A stretch of DNA of 64,000 nt from Paenibacillus sp. PAMC 26794 (GCF_000316035.1 NZ_ANHX01000011.1:248001-312000); one strand, 5' to 3'. Counted from the stretch's first letter, positions 33,593 through 42,889 are shown. Numbers and translations: made by a program. The notes: generated from the letters alone by a model not told the origin.

Positions 33593-33653
33593 ACAGTTCA
33601 TCTGTGTGACAGTTTGAAATGTATAGAAAACTTATAACTTGGGAGGATTTATT

Positions 33654-34139
33654 ATGAATAATGCATCAAGCGCTTTAAAGGTGGCAGCAGGGATATTCTT
33701 GACGATCGCTTTAATCACAATTGTAGTTCTGTTGTTTATTTCGGCTCAGGAGGCAACCAAGACGGCCCAGAACAATTTTGCTGATATCCAAACCGAGTTG
33801 TCCCAGGCTGCATTTACGGTATATGACGGAACAACTATCAGTGGATCACAGGTAACCAATGCGCTGCGTAAATACGCTGACAAGGAACAGTTTGGTATTA
33901 AAGTGATTACGGGTAAAAATGTAGCTGGTCAATGGTACGGTAATCAGTTGAATATTTCTCAGGATCTCAATAATGCGGATTATGGCTCTGTTATTGGACC
34001 TGAAGATAAGGTGGGTATTATTAACCAAACCATGAGTGAAAAAGACAATCAGTATGTCAATCCAAGTGGTAAATTCAAAGCGATTATCGTGAAAGACCGA
34101 TCGAACGTGGTAAGAGGGCTGATCTTCCAGCAATCCTGA
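33654..34139 (+). CDS. Pilin-like single-pass protein 1
   Basis: A 161-residue protein from ATG 33654 after GGGAGG. A short polar N-terminus (MNNASSALK) is followed by one hydrophobic helix (VAAGIFLTIALITIVVLLFI) and an amphipathic extension with AQEATKTAQNNFADIQTELS, then a small soluble domain ending IVKDRSNVVRGLIFQQS. This is the layout of Flp/type IV pilins, but no G/A-x4-E prepilin cleavage motif is evident. It is the first gene after the assembly platform and the likely major subunit candidate. Confidence 0.62.
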   Translation: MNNASSALKVAAGIFLTIALITIVVLLFISAQEATKTAQNNFADIQTELSQAAFTVYDGTTISGSQVTNALRKYADKEQFGIKVITGKNVAGQWYGNQLNISQDLNNADYGSVIGPEDKVGIINQTMSEKDNQYVNPSGKFKAIIVKDRSNVVRGLIFQQS

Positions 34140-34155
34140 CAGGAGTTGGTTTAAC

Positions 34156-34554
34156 ATGTCCCGGAATACACAGCATCTCATGTTGTTTTGTACGGCGGTT
34201 GTCCTGTTTGTGACAGCCTGCCTGTACGGGCAACAGAATGTTAAGATTTTATCAGCGGCCTTGAATGACAGAGTACAGACAACAGCAGGCATGGAAGGTC
34301 GGCTGACAACAACACTGCGTACCACTAATCCGGATCAGTATAGTGGTGCAGAAGTGTTGCATACCGTAAGACAGATGACAGGCACTGGCATTCCTGTGGA
34401 GGTAGATGGAACTTCGTATGTGATTGATCCACTTGTCAGCAAAACAGCGACGATTCCTGTCCAGCTCGATGCCACCTACAGACCAGAGTTTATACGAAAT
34501 GAAACTGGAGAACTGCTCAAGATTTTTTTTTGGAAGGAGGCGAGTGTGAATTGA
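34156..34554 (+). CDS. Pilin-like single-pass protein 2
   Basis: A 132-residue protein: N-terminal hydrophobic helix (LMLFCTAVVLFVTACLYG), then a small extracellular-type domain with VKILSAALNDRVQTTAGMEG and a beta-rich end. A Cys at the helix end (VTAC) resembles a lipobox, so lipidation is possible but the -3/-1 positions fit only loosely. Its stop overlaps the next start. Probably a minor pilin or pseudopilin. Confidence 0.58.
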   Translation: MSRNTQHLMLFCTAVVLFVTACLYGQQNVKILSAALNDRVQTTAGMEGRLTTTLRTTNPDQYSGAEVLHTVRQMTGTGIPVEVDGTSYVIDPLVSKTATIPVQLDATYRPEFIRNETGELLKIFFWKEASVN

Positions 34555-35102
34555 TTAATGCCGCATCCAAGCTGCTTGCCGTATTGCTCGCAGTCCTTCT
34601 GCTCTATGTGTACCCAGCTGCTGAAACAGCCGATCGGCAGGATGATATAGCACGTATGACGGCTGTTCAGAATGTAACACGTTTTGTTGATGCTGTCCGA
34701 ACGAAAGGATATATTTCACCTCGAATGTTGGCTGAGTTTGAGGAGCAACTGGCCCAGACCGGCAATGTGTATGAGGTGTCGATGGAACATTTACATAAGA
34801 AATATGTACCTCACTATACAGACCCGATGGACAATAACAGTTTTAACGGGACCTATGAGGTGGTGCAGGATGGATATTATGCAGCTCAGATTCGAGAAAG
34901 ACTATTCCCATCCTCAGGTGTGATACCGGTTGATGATCCTGGCCGAAGATATACGTTGACGACAGGGGATTTTTTCACCGTGACTCTCCAAAATACTAAT
35001 CGTACACCTTCCATGCTCATTCGTGAATGGTTGAGTGGTACGGCTCAGGCTTCAGCAGTATTTGTAACATACGGAGGTATGGTCCTCAATGAAGATTACT
35101 GA
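34551..35102 (+). CDS. Pilin-like single-pass protein 3
   Basis: A 183-residue protein from TTG 34551 behind AAGGAGGCGAG; TTG overlaps the preceding TGA. One N-terminal hydrophobic helix (LLAVLLAVLLLYVYPAAE) leads into a helical extension (RMTAVQNVTRFVDAVRTKGY) and a beta-rich domain ending AVFVTYGGMVLNEDY. TadE-like in layout (helix near the start, single pass), but sequence family is not recognised. Overlaps the next gene by 14 bases. Confidence 0.6.
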   Translation: MINAASKLLAVLLAVLLLYVYPAAETADRQDDIARMTAVQNVTRFVDAVRTKGYISPRMLAEFEEQLAQTGNVYEVSMEHLHKKYVPHYTDPMDNNSFNGTYEVVQDGYYAAQIRERLFPSSGVIPVDDPGRRYTLTTGDFFTVTLQNTNRTPSMLIREWLSGTAQASAVFVTYGGMVLNEDY

Positions 35103-36072
35103 GCTATCCATTGTATTCGTGATGATCTTCTTCCCACTCTTCTGGATCATTTCACTCCATAGCCAAGATGCAGAAGAGGCTCAATATCTGGGCCACCGAT
35201 ACAGATTGGCGCTTCAAACTGCAGTCATGGATGCTGGTGCAGTGATGCATCAGAATGAGAAACAAAATGATGAAGCGGGTTATGATTCAACCAAGTTTGT
35301 TAAAGCGGATAAGCAACTTGCGCTTGCAACGTTCACCCAGACGATGGCTCTGAATATGGGGATACAGGATGATCCCGCAGCTATTCGAAACATGTTTAAT
35401 TACATTCCTGCCGTGGTTATTCTGGATTATGATGGCTATTATATGTTGTCCACAGAAACAGAGATGACGGGTAACCGTGAAGATTCTTTCAGGCAAGTGT
35501 GGAGCCCCAAGAAACCTTATACATATTCAGATTCTAATGGTAACAGTATTAACTTTACACTGGACGACTACGTATATGCCTATGACGCAAACGCAGGGAA
35601 ATGGATTGAAGGATTTCAAAAAGAACTGGCCTCAAGCACACAGATTCCTTTACTTCAGAATACCAGCGTATTTGAGCAAGTTAGACAAAGCCGGATTGTG
35701 ACTACTGTGCAGGATGATCTGGCTGATGTGATTAACCGCCATAATGAGTTTGCCAGAAAGAACGGTATTTCCTATACGTTTACGATGCCCCTGATTGCGC
35801 AGGAAGATTGGTACAACTCCATTAACGATACAGGGATTATGGCTTTTATCCAAGGTATAGGTGTGGGTGACCAAAAGATCAACAATTATGCGATCGGTGG
35901 AGGCAGACTTGTGAAGAAAACGGCCATCGTAGGTGGGGTAGATCCTTTAACGGGAATCAAATACTATTATCCATCCACTTGTGGTAATGGTTACCGTGCT
36001 GAAGAAGTGTTTACAGATGCCAAACAAGCAGCCGCACAGGGTTATTTCGAATATAACTGTTCTATTCATTAG
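35089..36072 (+). CDS. Large pilin-like protein, possible tip adhesin
   Basis: A 327-residue protein. The N-terminal helix (LSIVFVMIFFPLFWIISLHS) is followed by a long helical region (YRLALQTAVMDAGAVMHQNE) and a large soluble domain with IPAVVILDYDGYYMLSTETE and a C-terminal GIKYYYPSTCGNGYRAEEVF...NCSIH, where two Cys could bond. It is the largest of four similar proteins and is encoded last, like tip or adhesin subunits of other pili. No family recognised. Confidence 0.6.
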   Translation: MKITELSIVFVMIFFPLFWIISLHSQDAEEAQYLGHRYRLALQTAVMDAGAVMHQNEKQNDEAGYDSTKFVKADKQLALATFTQTMALNMGIQDDPAAIRNMFNYIPAVVILDYDGYYMLSTETEMTGNREDSFRQVWSPKKPYTYSDSNGNSINFTLDDYVYAYDANAGKWIEGFQKELASSTQIPLLQNTSVFEQVRQSRIVTTVQDDLADVINRHNEFARKNGISYTFTMPLIAQEDWYNSINDTGIMAFIQGIGVGDQKINNYAIGGGRLVKKTAIVGGVDPLTGIKYYYPSTCGNGYRAEEVFTDAKQAAAQGYFEYNCSIH

Positions 36073-36209
36073 GTTACCTACATGGGGAATTCATGGAAGA
36101 GGTTCCTGTTATGCTTACATTACTTTCAGAAAAGACGGAACCTGTGCTAGAATAGGGTTTCAGAACTATAAGCAAAGTAATGTCTAATAGATAGGAGCAA
36201 CCTCATCTT

Positions 36210-37760
36210 ATGAGTTTATTGTCAGTAGAGAACGTGAGTCACAATTTTGGAGATCGCACGTTATTTAAAAATGTATCGTTTCGCTTACTCGCCGGAGAGC
36301 GTGTAGGACTTGTTGGTGCCAATGGTGTGGGTAAATCCACATTAATGAACATCCTTACCGGAAAATTGCTTAAAGACAGTGGGAAAGTAGAATGGACACC
36401 TAGAGTCCGTTATGGATATCTGGATCAGCACACGAAGCTCACACCAGGCAAAACCATCCGTGATGTGCTAAAGGATGCTTTCTTGCCGTTGCTTGAATTA
36501 GAAAAAGAAATGATGAATATTACGGACCAGATGGCAGATGCAGATCCAGATAAGCTGGAGCAGTTGCTGGAAGAGATGGGCGATATTCAGGAACAACTGG
36601 AACAGGGCGACTTTTATCTGATTGACGTAAAAGTGGAAGAGATGGCCAATGGTCTTGGTTTGTCCGCAATTGGTCTTGATCGAGATGTCGCAGCTCTAAG
36701 TGGTGGACAACGTACCAAGGTGCTTCTTGCCAAGCTTCTGCTCGAGAAACCTACAGCTCTTTTACTGGATGAGCCGACCAACTATCTGGATGTAGAGCAC
36801 ATTGAATGGTTGTCACGTTACCTGAAGGACTACCCGCACGCGTTCCTCTTAATCTCCCATGACACGGAATTCATGAATGAAGTCGTAAATGTCATTTATC
36901 ATTTGGAATTTGCCAAATTAACGAGATATGCAGCGAACTATAACAAGTTCCTGGAGATGGCGGATATGAATAAAGCTCAGCATATTGATGCGTACGAGAA
37001 GCAGCAAGAGTACATTAAGAAGCAGGAAGATTTCATTCAGCGTAACAAGGCACGTGCGTCCACTTCAGGTCGAGCGAAGAGCCGTGAGAAGCAGTTGGAT
37101 AAGATTGATCGAATTGATCGCCCAGATGAAGCGATGAAACCAACATTCAAATTCAAGGATGCCCGAGCGAGTAGCAAAACGGTCTTTGAGGGTATTGATT
37201 TCGAAATAGGTTATACGTATGCTTTGCTGCCCAAGATGACGATGACGATTGAACGTGGTGAGAAAATTGCCATCGTAGGTTGTAACGGTGTAGGTAAATC
37301 CACACTGCTCAAGACCATCCTTGGTAAAATATCTCCACTTAATGGAAAGACCTTTTTGGGAGATTATCTCGAAACGGCCTATTTTGAGCAGGAAGTCCGT
37401 GCTGGAAATATTACACCGATCGAGGATGTGTGGAATGAGTTCTCACATCTGACCCAGAATGAGGTTCGAGGTCACCTTGCCCGCTGTGGATTGAAAAATG
37501 AACATATTACTCGTCCGCTTAACATGTTGAGCGGTGGCGAACAAGCTAAAGTTCGTTTGTGCAAGCTCTTGATGCGTGAGAGCAACTGGATTCTGTTCGA
37601 TGAGCCGACAAACCATCTGGATGTAACGGCCAAAGCGGAGTTGCAGCGTGCTTTGCAAGAGTTCAAAGGAACCGTGCTGCTTGTATCTCATGAACCTGAT
37701 TTCTACGAGGGTTGGGTTACCAAAACATGGAATGTCGAAGAATGGTCCGAGAAAAACTAG
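36210..37760 (+). CDS. ABC-F ATPase (YkpA/YbiT-like)
   Basis: A 516-residue soluble protein with two ABC domains and no membrane segment. First domain: GANGVGKSTL, LSGGQRTKV, LLLDEPTNYLD. Linker about 235-320 is the charged helical P-site tRNA-interaction region (KKQEDFIQRNKARASTSGRA). Second domain: GCNGVGKSTLL, LSGGEQAKVRL, ILFDEPTNHLD. ABC-F proteins act on the ribosome; this subgroup is housekeeping and is not one of the known antibiotic-resistance types by layout. It follows the pilin-like operon by 137 bp but is probably a separate unit. Confidence 0.92.
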   Translation: MSLLSVENVSHNFGDRTLFKNVSFRLLAGERVGLVGANGVGKSTLMNILTGKLLKDSGKVEWTPRVRYGYLDQHTKLTPGKTIRDVLKDAFLPLLELEKEMMNITDQMADADPDKLEQLLEEMGDIQEQLEQGDFYLIDVKVEEMANGLGLSAIGLDRDVAALSGGQRTKVLLAKLLLEKPTALLLDEPTNYLDVEHIEWLSRYLKDYPHAFLLISHDTEFMNEVVNVIYHLEFAKLTRYAANYNKFLEMADMNKAQHIDAYEKQQEYIKKQEDFIQRNKARASTSGRAKSREKQLDKIDRIDRPDEAMKPTFKFKDARASSKTVFEGIDFEIGYTYALLPKMTMTIERGEKIAIVGCNGVGKSTLLKTILGKISPLNGKTFLGDYLETAYFEQEVRAGNITPIEDVWNEFSHLTQNEVRGHLARCGLKNEHITRPLNMLSGGEQAKVRLCKLLMRESNWILFDEPTNHLDVTAKAELQRALQEFKGTVLLVSHEPDFYEGWVTKTWNVEEWSEKN

Positions 37761-37869
37761 ATTGTCGTGCAGCGTTATATAGCGAAGTCGTCTTGAAACA
37801 CGTTATAATGGAAATGAACGGTGACAAAAAAATCCGTCTATGGTAACATAAGCTACAACTTCATATGAA

Positions 37870-37960
37870 CACTAGGGGGGCCGCACGATGCGGCTGAGAT
37901 GGAAGAATGCGATTCTGGACCCTTTGCACCTGATCTGGATCATACCAGCGTAGGGAAGTG
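37870..37960 (+). ncRNA. TPP riboswitch (THI element)
   Basis: Contains the conserved GCTGAGATGG...ACCCTTTG, CACCTGATCTGGATCATACC, AGCGTAGGGAAGTG blocks, with P1 formed by CACT/AGTG. It controls the thiamine operon beginning with tenI; the expression platform is the terminator at 38141-38167. Confidence 0.96.
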
Positions 37961-38140
37961 GCGCGCGCACTTCAGTGAATGACGTGAGCAAACGAGAATT
38001 CGAAAGAATGTCAACCGTCTGCTTAGCGAATGGAAACATGTAGTTCCGTGTATAACGTTATGGATATAAGGTCCATAGCTGTATTACACGAAATGAACTG
38101 TATGCTTCAGTCAGTCATCTGGTCCTATAATTAATACGCA

Positions 38141-38167
38141 GCCACTCCCCTACGGGAGTGGCTTTTT
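38141..38167 (+). terminator. Riboswitch-controlled terminator
   Basis: A perfect GCCACTCCC/GGGAGTGGC stem with a 4-nt loop and TTTTTT. It lies between the TPP aptamer and tenI, so ligand binding would stop the operon here. Confidence 0.88.
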
Positions 38168-38214
38168 TGTGTTTTCATGGCATTCACAATTGGAAGGAGA
38201 GGGATGGTACGGTA

Positions 38215-38862
38215 ATTTCTCATGAACATGTTCACGAATCATTTGAATTGCATGTTGTATCTACGGGTACATGGGATCAAGCATCTTTTGTAAAAGCTGC
38301 AAAGGACGTTTGGCCTTGGGTGGACTATATTCATATACGAGAGAAACAACTCTCGTGGCAAGACAAGATCGGTTGGGCTGAAAGTCTGCGTAGCATTGGC
38401 GTTCCATCTTGTCGCATCGTTATCAATGGTTCAGAGCTGCCTTCACAGAATGACATCTATGGCGGTGTACATTGGGGGCAAGATGCGATACGTAACTATA
38501 ACCCTGCTGTTATAAGCAATGTGCAGCGACTTCGTCTGGGTGTATCTGTTCATTCAATCGCTGAGGCAAAAATCGCTGAAGAACGTGGAGCCGATTACCT
38601 ATTCTTCGGGCATGTCTACTCAACCAACAGTAAGCCTGATCTTGAACCAAGAGGATTATATGCTCTGGCTGAAGTGTGCTCTGGTGTCTCCATTCCTGTC
38701 ATGGCGATTGGGGGCATCGAACCGGGGAACATTCACTCTATTCGCTCTGCAGGCGCACAGGGAGTCGCTGTGATCTCGAATGTATGGGCGAGCGATTCCC
38801 CGGATCGGGCGGCTGCATTATTAAGGCAGGCTATCGTTGATACAGAAAGTCTGAGCCGCTGA
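38215..38862 (+). CDS. tenI: TenI thiazole tautomerase (start uncertain)
   Basis: A ThiE/TenI-fold protein of about 216 residues aromatising the thiazole carboxylate phosphate. Motifs: ELHVVSTG, YIHIREKQLSW, GVSVHS, DYLFFGHVYSTNSKP, MAIGGIEPGN. The THIP-pocket RPDLD-type features are TenI-like rather than ThiE-like. The frame has no ATG/GTG/TTG with a ribosome site: AAGGAGAGGG at 38194-38203 leads to ATG 38204, but that frame stops after three codons; ATT 38215 is in frame. In-frame GTG 38158 and TTG 38167 lie in the terminator. Either a rare ATT start, reinitiation, or a one-base indel. Confidence 0.82.
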   Translation: MSHEHVHESFELHVVSTGTWDQASFVKAAKDVWPWVDYIHIREKQLSWQDKIGWAESLRSIGVPSCRIVINGSELPSQNDIYGGVHWGQDAIRNYNPAVISNVQRLRLGVSVHSIAEAKIAEERGADYLFFGHVYSTNSKPDLEPRGLYALAEVCSGVSIPVMAIGGIEPGNIHSIRSAGAQGVAVISNVWASDSPDRAAALLRQAIVDTESLSR

Positions 38863-38879
38863 ATCAAGGAGATGAGAGG

Positions 38880-40046
38880 ATGAAAGAGATCATTACTGAT
38901 AGACCGGATAAGATTTATGCAGAAACGATTATTGTAGGCGGAGGCGTTGTTGGATGTGCCATTGCGTATGAGCTTGCTTCCCGTGGACAGGATGTGCTGT
39001 TACTGGAGCGTTCGGCGATTGCAGGAGGCACTTCTTGCGCGGCGGCTGGAATGCTGGCGGCAGAGAGTGAGGATTTTGCTCATCCTTTGATGGCTAAGCT
39101 TGCCAGGCAGAGCAGGCAGTTACTTCATGAGCAACAGGTACTAATGGCTACCCTCAGTGATGTAGAGGTTGGTCTGCAACGCCAGGGGTTCTTAACTCCT
39201 TTTCGTTCATACAGTGAATTAAGTAACTATAAGAATAATCGAAATTCTGCTAATTCTGCGGATGAGGTGTGGTGGGACCGTTCCGTTGTGCAACAGGAGG
39301 CACCATGGCTTAACAGAGATACGTATGGATCCTACTACAGACCTTACGAGAGTGAGATTCTTCCAGTCCATCTAACGAAGGCATATGCTGAATCCGCTCA
39401 AGTATTGGGAGCACGGGTTATGGAGGACATACAGGATATACGTGTGCAAGCAAACGAACACGGCGTGCAGGGGATCACCACATCGATCGGTGAGATGAAA
39501 TGCAAACATGTCATTATAGCGGCTGGATTACAGAGTGAAGAACTGATGAGATATGTGAATCTGAGCTTGCCTGTGTGGTCGGTAAAAGGAGAAATAGCCG
39601 CCGTTCAGTTCTCAGCTGAACATGCAGGGTACAGACCTGACAGAACGGTGTATGCAGAAGATATCTATATTGTTCCCAAAGCTAATGGAGAGGTTTGGCT
39701 CGGGGCGACCAGTCTGCCAGGCAGAACGGATCTGAACGTTTCTGTACAGGGTGTTCAGAAGCTGCTAGCAGCTTCTACCCACTGGGTGCCTGGGATGAAA
39801 GAAGCACAATTTTTGCGAGCGTGGGCAGGCGTAAGACCGGCAACTCCGGATGGACTGCCTTATATAGGTGCTTGCAAGAGTATACCCGGGCTGTTCGCCG
39901 CCTTTGGGCATTACCGCAACGGTATCTTGCTTAGTGCGATAACAAGCAGGCTTATTGCTGAGTTGCTCGCTGGCAAAAGCTCAGAAGAACTCGGAATTGA
40001 GGCGCTGAGCCCTGAGCGATTGAACAGAAAGGGAGTGGTGCAGTGA
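38880..40046 (+). CDS. thiO: Glycine oxidase
   Basis: A FAD enzyme converting glycine to iminoglycine for the thiazole moiety of thiamine. 388 residues. The FAD-binding IIVGGGVVGCAIAYELASRG is near the start (about 18-37), followed by LLLERSAIAGGTSCAAAGM, and the C-terminal RAWAGVRPATPDGLPYIG is typical of DAO-family enzymes. The stop overlaps the thiS GTG. Part of the riboswitch-controlled operon. Confidence 0.95.
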   Translation: MKEIITDRPDKIYAETIIVGGGVVGCAIAYELASRGQDVLLLERSAIAGGTSCAAAGMLAAESEDFAHPLMAKLARQSRQLLHEQQVLMATLSDVEVGLQRQGFLTPFRSYSELSNYKNNRNSANSADEVWWDRSVVQQEAPWLNRDTYGSYYRPYESEILPVHLTKAYAESAQVLGARVMEDIQDIRVQANEHGVQGITTSIGEMKCKHVIIAAGLQSEELMRYVNLSLPVWSVKGEIAAVQFSAEHAGYRPDRTVYAEDIYIVPKANGEVWLGATSLPGRTDLNVSVQGVQKLLAASTHWVPGMKEAQFLRAWAGVRPATPDGLPYIGACKSIPGLFAAFGHYRNGILLSAITSRLIAELLAGKSSEELGIEALSPERLNRKGVVQ

Positions 40047-40246
40047 ATATCATCGTTAATGGTCAACGGATGGAGATTGAAGAGAGGTTGAATCGTGTGG
40101 ATAAATTGCTCCAATCTTTTGACCTGCAAGTCAAGACTGTAGTTGTTGAGCTGAACAGGCATATCTTAACGCGTGAGTACCATGAGTCAACGGTATTAAG
40201 AGAAGGCGATCGAATTGAGATTGTACATTTTGTAGGAGGCGGTTGA
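40043..40246 (+). CDS. thiS: Sulfur-carrier protein ThiS
   Basis: A 67-residue ubiquitin-like protein ending VHFVGGG; the terminal Gly-Gly is the adenylation/thiocarboxylate site used by ThiF and ThiG. Starts at GTG inside the thiO stop and ends at the thiG start. Confidence 0.95.
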   Translation: MNIIVNGQRMEIEERLNRVDKLLQSFDLQVKTVVVELNRHILTREYHESTVLREGDRIEIVHFVGGG

Positions 40247-41016
40247 TGATGTTGAACATTGGTAAATATACGTTTGAGTCCAGATTGTTGCTCGGAACAG
40301 GCAAGTTTTCGGATCTGGAAGTGCAAAGTCAGGCTGTGGAAGCATCTGAAACGGAAGTTTTAACCTTTGCTGTTCGTCGTCTGAATCTGGAGGAACGTAA
40401 TCAGAAGCATTTCCTGGATACGTTGGATCTGGACAAATACACTCTTCTTCCGAATACCGCTGGGGCTTCCACTGCGGAAGAGGCGGTGCGGATTGCCGAG
40501 CTTGCGCGGGCTTCAGGACTTTGTGATATGATAAAAGTCGAAGTCATCGGAGATGGAATTACGTTGCTCCCAGATCCGATTGAAACGTACAAGGCTTGCG
40601 AAATTTTGCTTGAAAAGGGCTTCACGGTATTGCCTTATATTTCGGATGATGTCATTCTGGCCAAAAGGCTACAATTGCTTGGCGTACATGCTGTAATGCC
40701 TGGCGCTTCTCCCATCGGAGCTGGCAGAGGCATCATCAATCCCTATAACCTTGAGATCATCATTGAGCAGGCCGTTGTACCTGTAATTGTGGATGCAGGA
40801 TTGCGCTCCCCAAAAGATGCTGCTTATGCGATGGAACTTGGTGCAGATGGCGTATTGTTAAATACAGCCGTATCTGGATCAAGTGATCCGGTGAGCATGG
40901 CTAAAGCGATGCGATTGGGGGTAGAAGCGGGCAGACTGGCATATGAAGCAGGCATGATTCCCGTAAAGCGTTATGCAGCAGCCAGCAGTCCGGTGGAAGG
41001 AATGGTTCATACATGA
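40246..41016 (+). CDS. thiG: Thiazole synthase
   Basis: Condenses dehydroglycine, ThiS-thiocarboxylate and deoxyxylulose phosphate into the thiazole ring. 256 residues if ATG 40246 is used; ATG 40249 is equally close to AGGAGG. TIM-barrel signatures [24 protein letters not shown], the Schiff-base Lys in [22 protein letters not shown] and [14 protein letters not shown]. Overlaps thiF (ATGA). Confidence 0.96.
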   Translation: MMLNIGKYTFESRLLLGTGKFSDLEVQSQAVEASETEVLTFAVRRLNLEERNQKHFLDTLDLDKYTLLPNTAGASTAEEAVRIAELARASGLCDMIKVEVIGDGITLLPDPIETYKACEILLEKGFTVLPYISDDVILAKRLQLLGVHAVMPGASPIGAGRGIINPYNLEIIIEQAVVPVIVDAGLRSPKDAAYAMELGADGVLLNTAVSGSSDPVSMAKAMRLGVEAGRLAYEAGMIPVKRYAAASSPVEGMVHT

Positions 41017-42065
41017 TAGATCAACAATCAACATCTTCCGAGCAGGCCGATCGGTATTCCAGACAGGAACGCTACGCGCCACTTGGCAAGGAAGGCCAGG
41101 CCAGATTAAAGGGCAGCAGAGTTTTAATTATAGGCGCTGGCGCACTCGGAACAGGGATTGCAGAAACGTTAGTTCGTTCAGGAGTCGGACACTTAACGAT
41201 TGTGGATCGTGATTATGTGGAGTGGAGTAACCTGCAGCGACAGCAATTATATGTAGAGCAGGACGCGATTAAGCGGATGCCAAAGGCGATGGCGGCGGAA
41301 AAACGGTTATCTGCCATTAATTCCACGGTTCATGTGGAAGGGAAAGTGTTGGACGTCAGAGTAGATGAGTTGGAAGAACTCGTTCAGCATACAGACTTGA
41401 TCATGGATGCAACGGATAACTTTGATACCCGACTACTCATTAATGATATGGCACAGAAGCACCGCATTCCCTGGATTTATGGTGGATGCGTAGGTAGTTA
41501 CGGTATCACCTACACGTTTATGCCTGGAGATACGCCATGTTTAAATTGTTTGCTGGGTGAAGTCCCTCTGGGTGGAGATACCTGTGATACGTCTGGCATC
41601 ATACCTCAAGCGGTACAGATGGTAACGGCGAATCAGACAGCAGAAGCGATGAAATTACTTAGCGGCAATGCAAATGCATTGAGACGTAAGTTATTGTCAT
41701 TTGACGTGTGGAGGAACGAATACATATCCATCAATGTGGATGGTGCGAAAAAGCAAGACTGTCCTTCCTGCGGCACTTCGGCAACGTATCCATATCTTTC
41801 TGCGTCCAATCTGGAGAAAACCGATGTGTTGTGTGGCAGGGACACCGTTCAGATCCGACCTGCACGGCGCATGAATCTGGATCTTCAACATACAGCGGAT
41901 CGCCTGAACAGGCTTCAAGAAGGAAAAGTGGAATCCAATCCGTTTCTGGTTTCTTTTACAACAGGAGTCCATAGAATGGTTATTTTCCAAGATGGACGTG
42001 TCCTCGTACACGGAACAAAAGACACAGCTGAAGCACGTACGCTCGTCCATCGCTACTTTGGTTAA
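41013..42065 (+). CDS. thiF: ThiF/MoeB-family adenylyltransferase
   Basis: Activates the ThiS C-terminus. 350 residues: [19 protein letters not shown] start, nucleotide site [51 protein letters not shown], and two zinc Cys pairs (CLNC and CPSC). The tail after about 290 is an extra ~60-residue segment. No rhodanese domain. Last gene of the TPP-controlled operon, followed by a terminator. Confidence 0.93.
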   Translation: MIDQQSTSSEQADRYSRQERYAPLGKEGQARLKGSRVLIIGAGALGTGIAETLVRSGVGHLTIVDRDYVEWSNLQRQQLYVEQDAIKRMPKAMAAEKRLSAINSTVHVEGKVLDVRVDELEELVQHTDLIMDATDNFDTRLLINDMAQKHRIPWIYGGCVGSYGITYTFMPGDTPCLNCLLGEVPLGGDTCDTSGIIPQAVQMVTANQTAEAMKLLSGNANALRRKLLSFDVWRNEYISINVDGAKKQDCPSCGTSATYPYLSASNLEKTDVLCGRDTVQIRPARRMNLDLQHTADRLNRLQEGKVESNPFLVSFTTGVHRMVIFQDGRVLVHGTKDTAEARTLVHRYFG

Positions 42066-42079
42066 AGCAAGAAAGAAGC

Positions 42080-42112
42080 AAAGTCTGTTCCCTTGAGGGA
42101 ATGGACTTTTTC
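42080..42112 (+). terminator. Terminator of the thiamine operon
   Basis: AAAGTC/GACTTT stem enclosing TTCCC/GGGAA, then TTTTT. Confidence 0.75.
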
Positions 42113-42184
42113 ATTTTACGGCATGCTATCTGTACCAACCATTGCTGCGAGCAGTGGGGATAGAGACAGGCCGGGTGAAAAAGA

Positions 42185-42889
42185 GTGAAAACAGCCATTT
42201 TGCTGATTGGAGTAGCAGAGCAGGTCAGCCTTATTCAGGATATTTTATGTAGCGAAGGGTATGACGTGCAACGAATGGAGTCGTCCGAACTAAACCAATC
42301 CGTCGAGCCTTCGTTGCTGCATATTAACCTGATCATCCTGGTAGACCGGGAAGAGGGGAAGAAACATTGTGGCCAGGATCAGAAATTAGAGTTAAAACGA
42401 TGGTTAGATAAAGGTCAGGTTATACCTCTACTGGTTATTACTTCAAATGTATCTCCTCAATTCATCGTGGAATGGCTGGATTATGGAGCTAATGACGTGA
42501 TGGAGGAACCCATTCACTTGAACGTGATGCTGGCTAGAATACGAAATTTATTGCGTGTTTTTGCGAATGCAACACCAGAGGGTGAAGAAGTTATTGTAGT
42601 TTATGATCTTAAAGTGAGTTTGCGTTCAAGACGGGTAAGTCGTGCAGGTGAGTACCTGACATTAACGCCAAAAGAGTACGAATTGCTGGAATTTTTGGCC
42701 CTGCATGTGAATGAGGCATGTACCAGAAGTGATATTTTGCGGGAGGTATGGGGATATGAGTATGCGATGGATACCAACGTTGTGGATGTGTACATCAAAC
42801 ATCTGCGGGTTAAGGTGGATAAGGGAAGAAGTGTGAAACTGATTCATACTGTGCGTGGGATCGGTTATATGCTTCATGATAAAAATTAG
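42185..42889 (+). CDS. OmpR-type response regulator with degenerate receiver
   Basis: A 234-residue protein. Residues about 1-120 have the receiver fold pattern, but the acidic pair of the first strand is missing (AILLIGVAEQ instead of ILIVDDE) and the phospho-acceptor position is Val in LIILVDREE; the later Lys is absent (MEEPIHL for KPF). The C-terminal winged helix is complete (LTPKEYELLEFLALH, VVDVYIKHLRVKVD, LIHTVRGIGYML). No histidine kinase is adjacent. It probably acts as an atypical, phosphorylation-independent regulator. Confidence 0.85.
   Translation: MKTAILLIGVAEQVSLIQDILCSEGYDVQRMESSELNQSVEPSLLHINLIILVDREEGKKHCGQDQKLELKRWLDKGQVIPLLVITSNVSPQFIVEWLDYGANDVMEEPIHLNVMLARIRNLLRVFANATPEGEEVIVVYDLKVSLRSRRVSRAGEYLTLTPKEYELLEFLALHVNEACTRSDILREVWGYEYAMDTNVVDVYIKHLRVKVDKGRSVKLIHTVRGIGYMLHDKN

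Noticed and set aside
36073..36209. AGGTTCC...GGAACCT inverted repeat between the pilin-like operon and the ABC-F gene
   Set aside because: The arms are short and widely spaced with no T run; not convincing as a terminator or operator.
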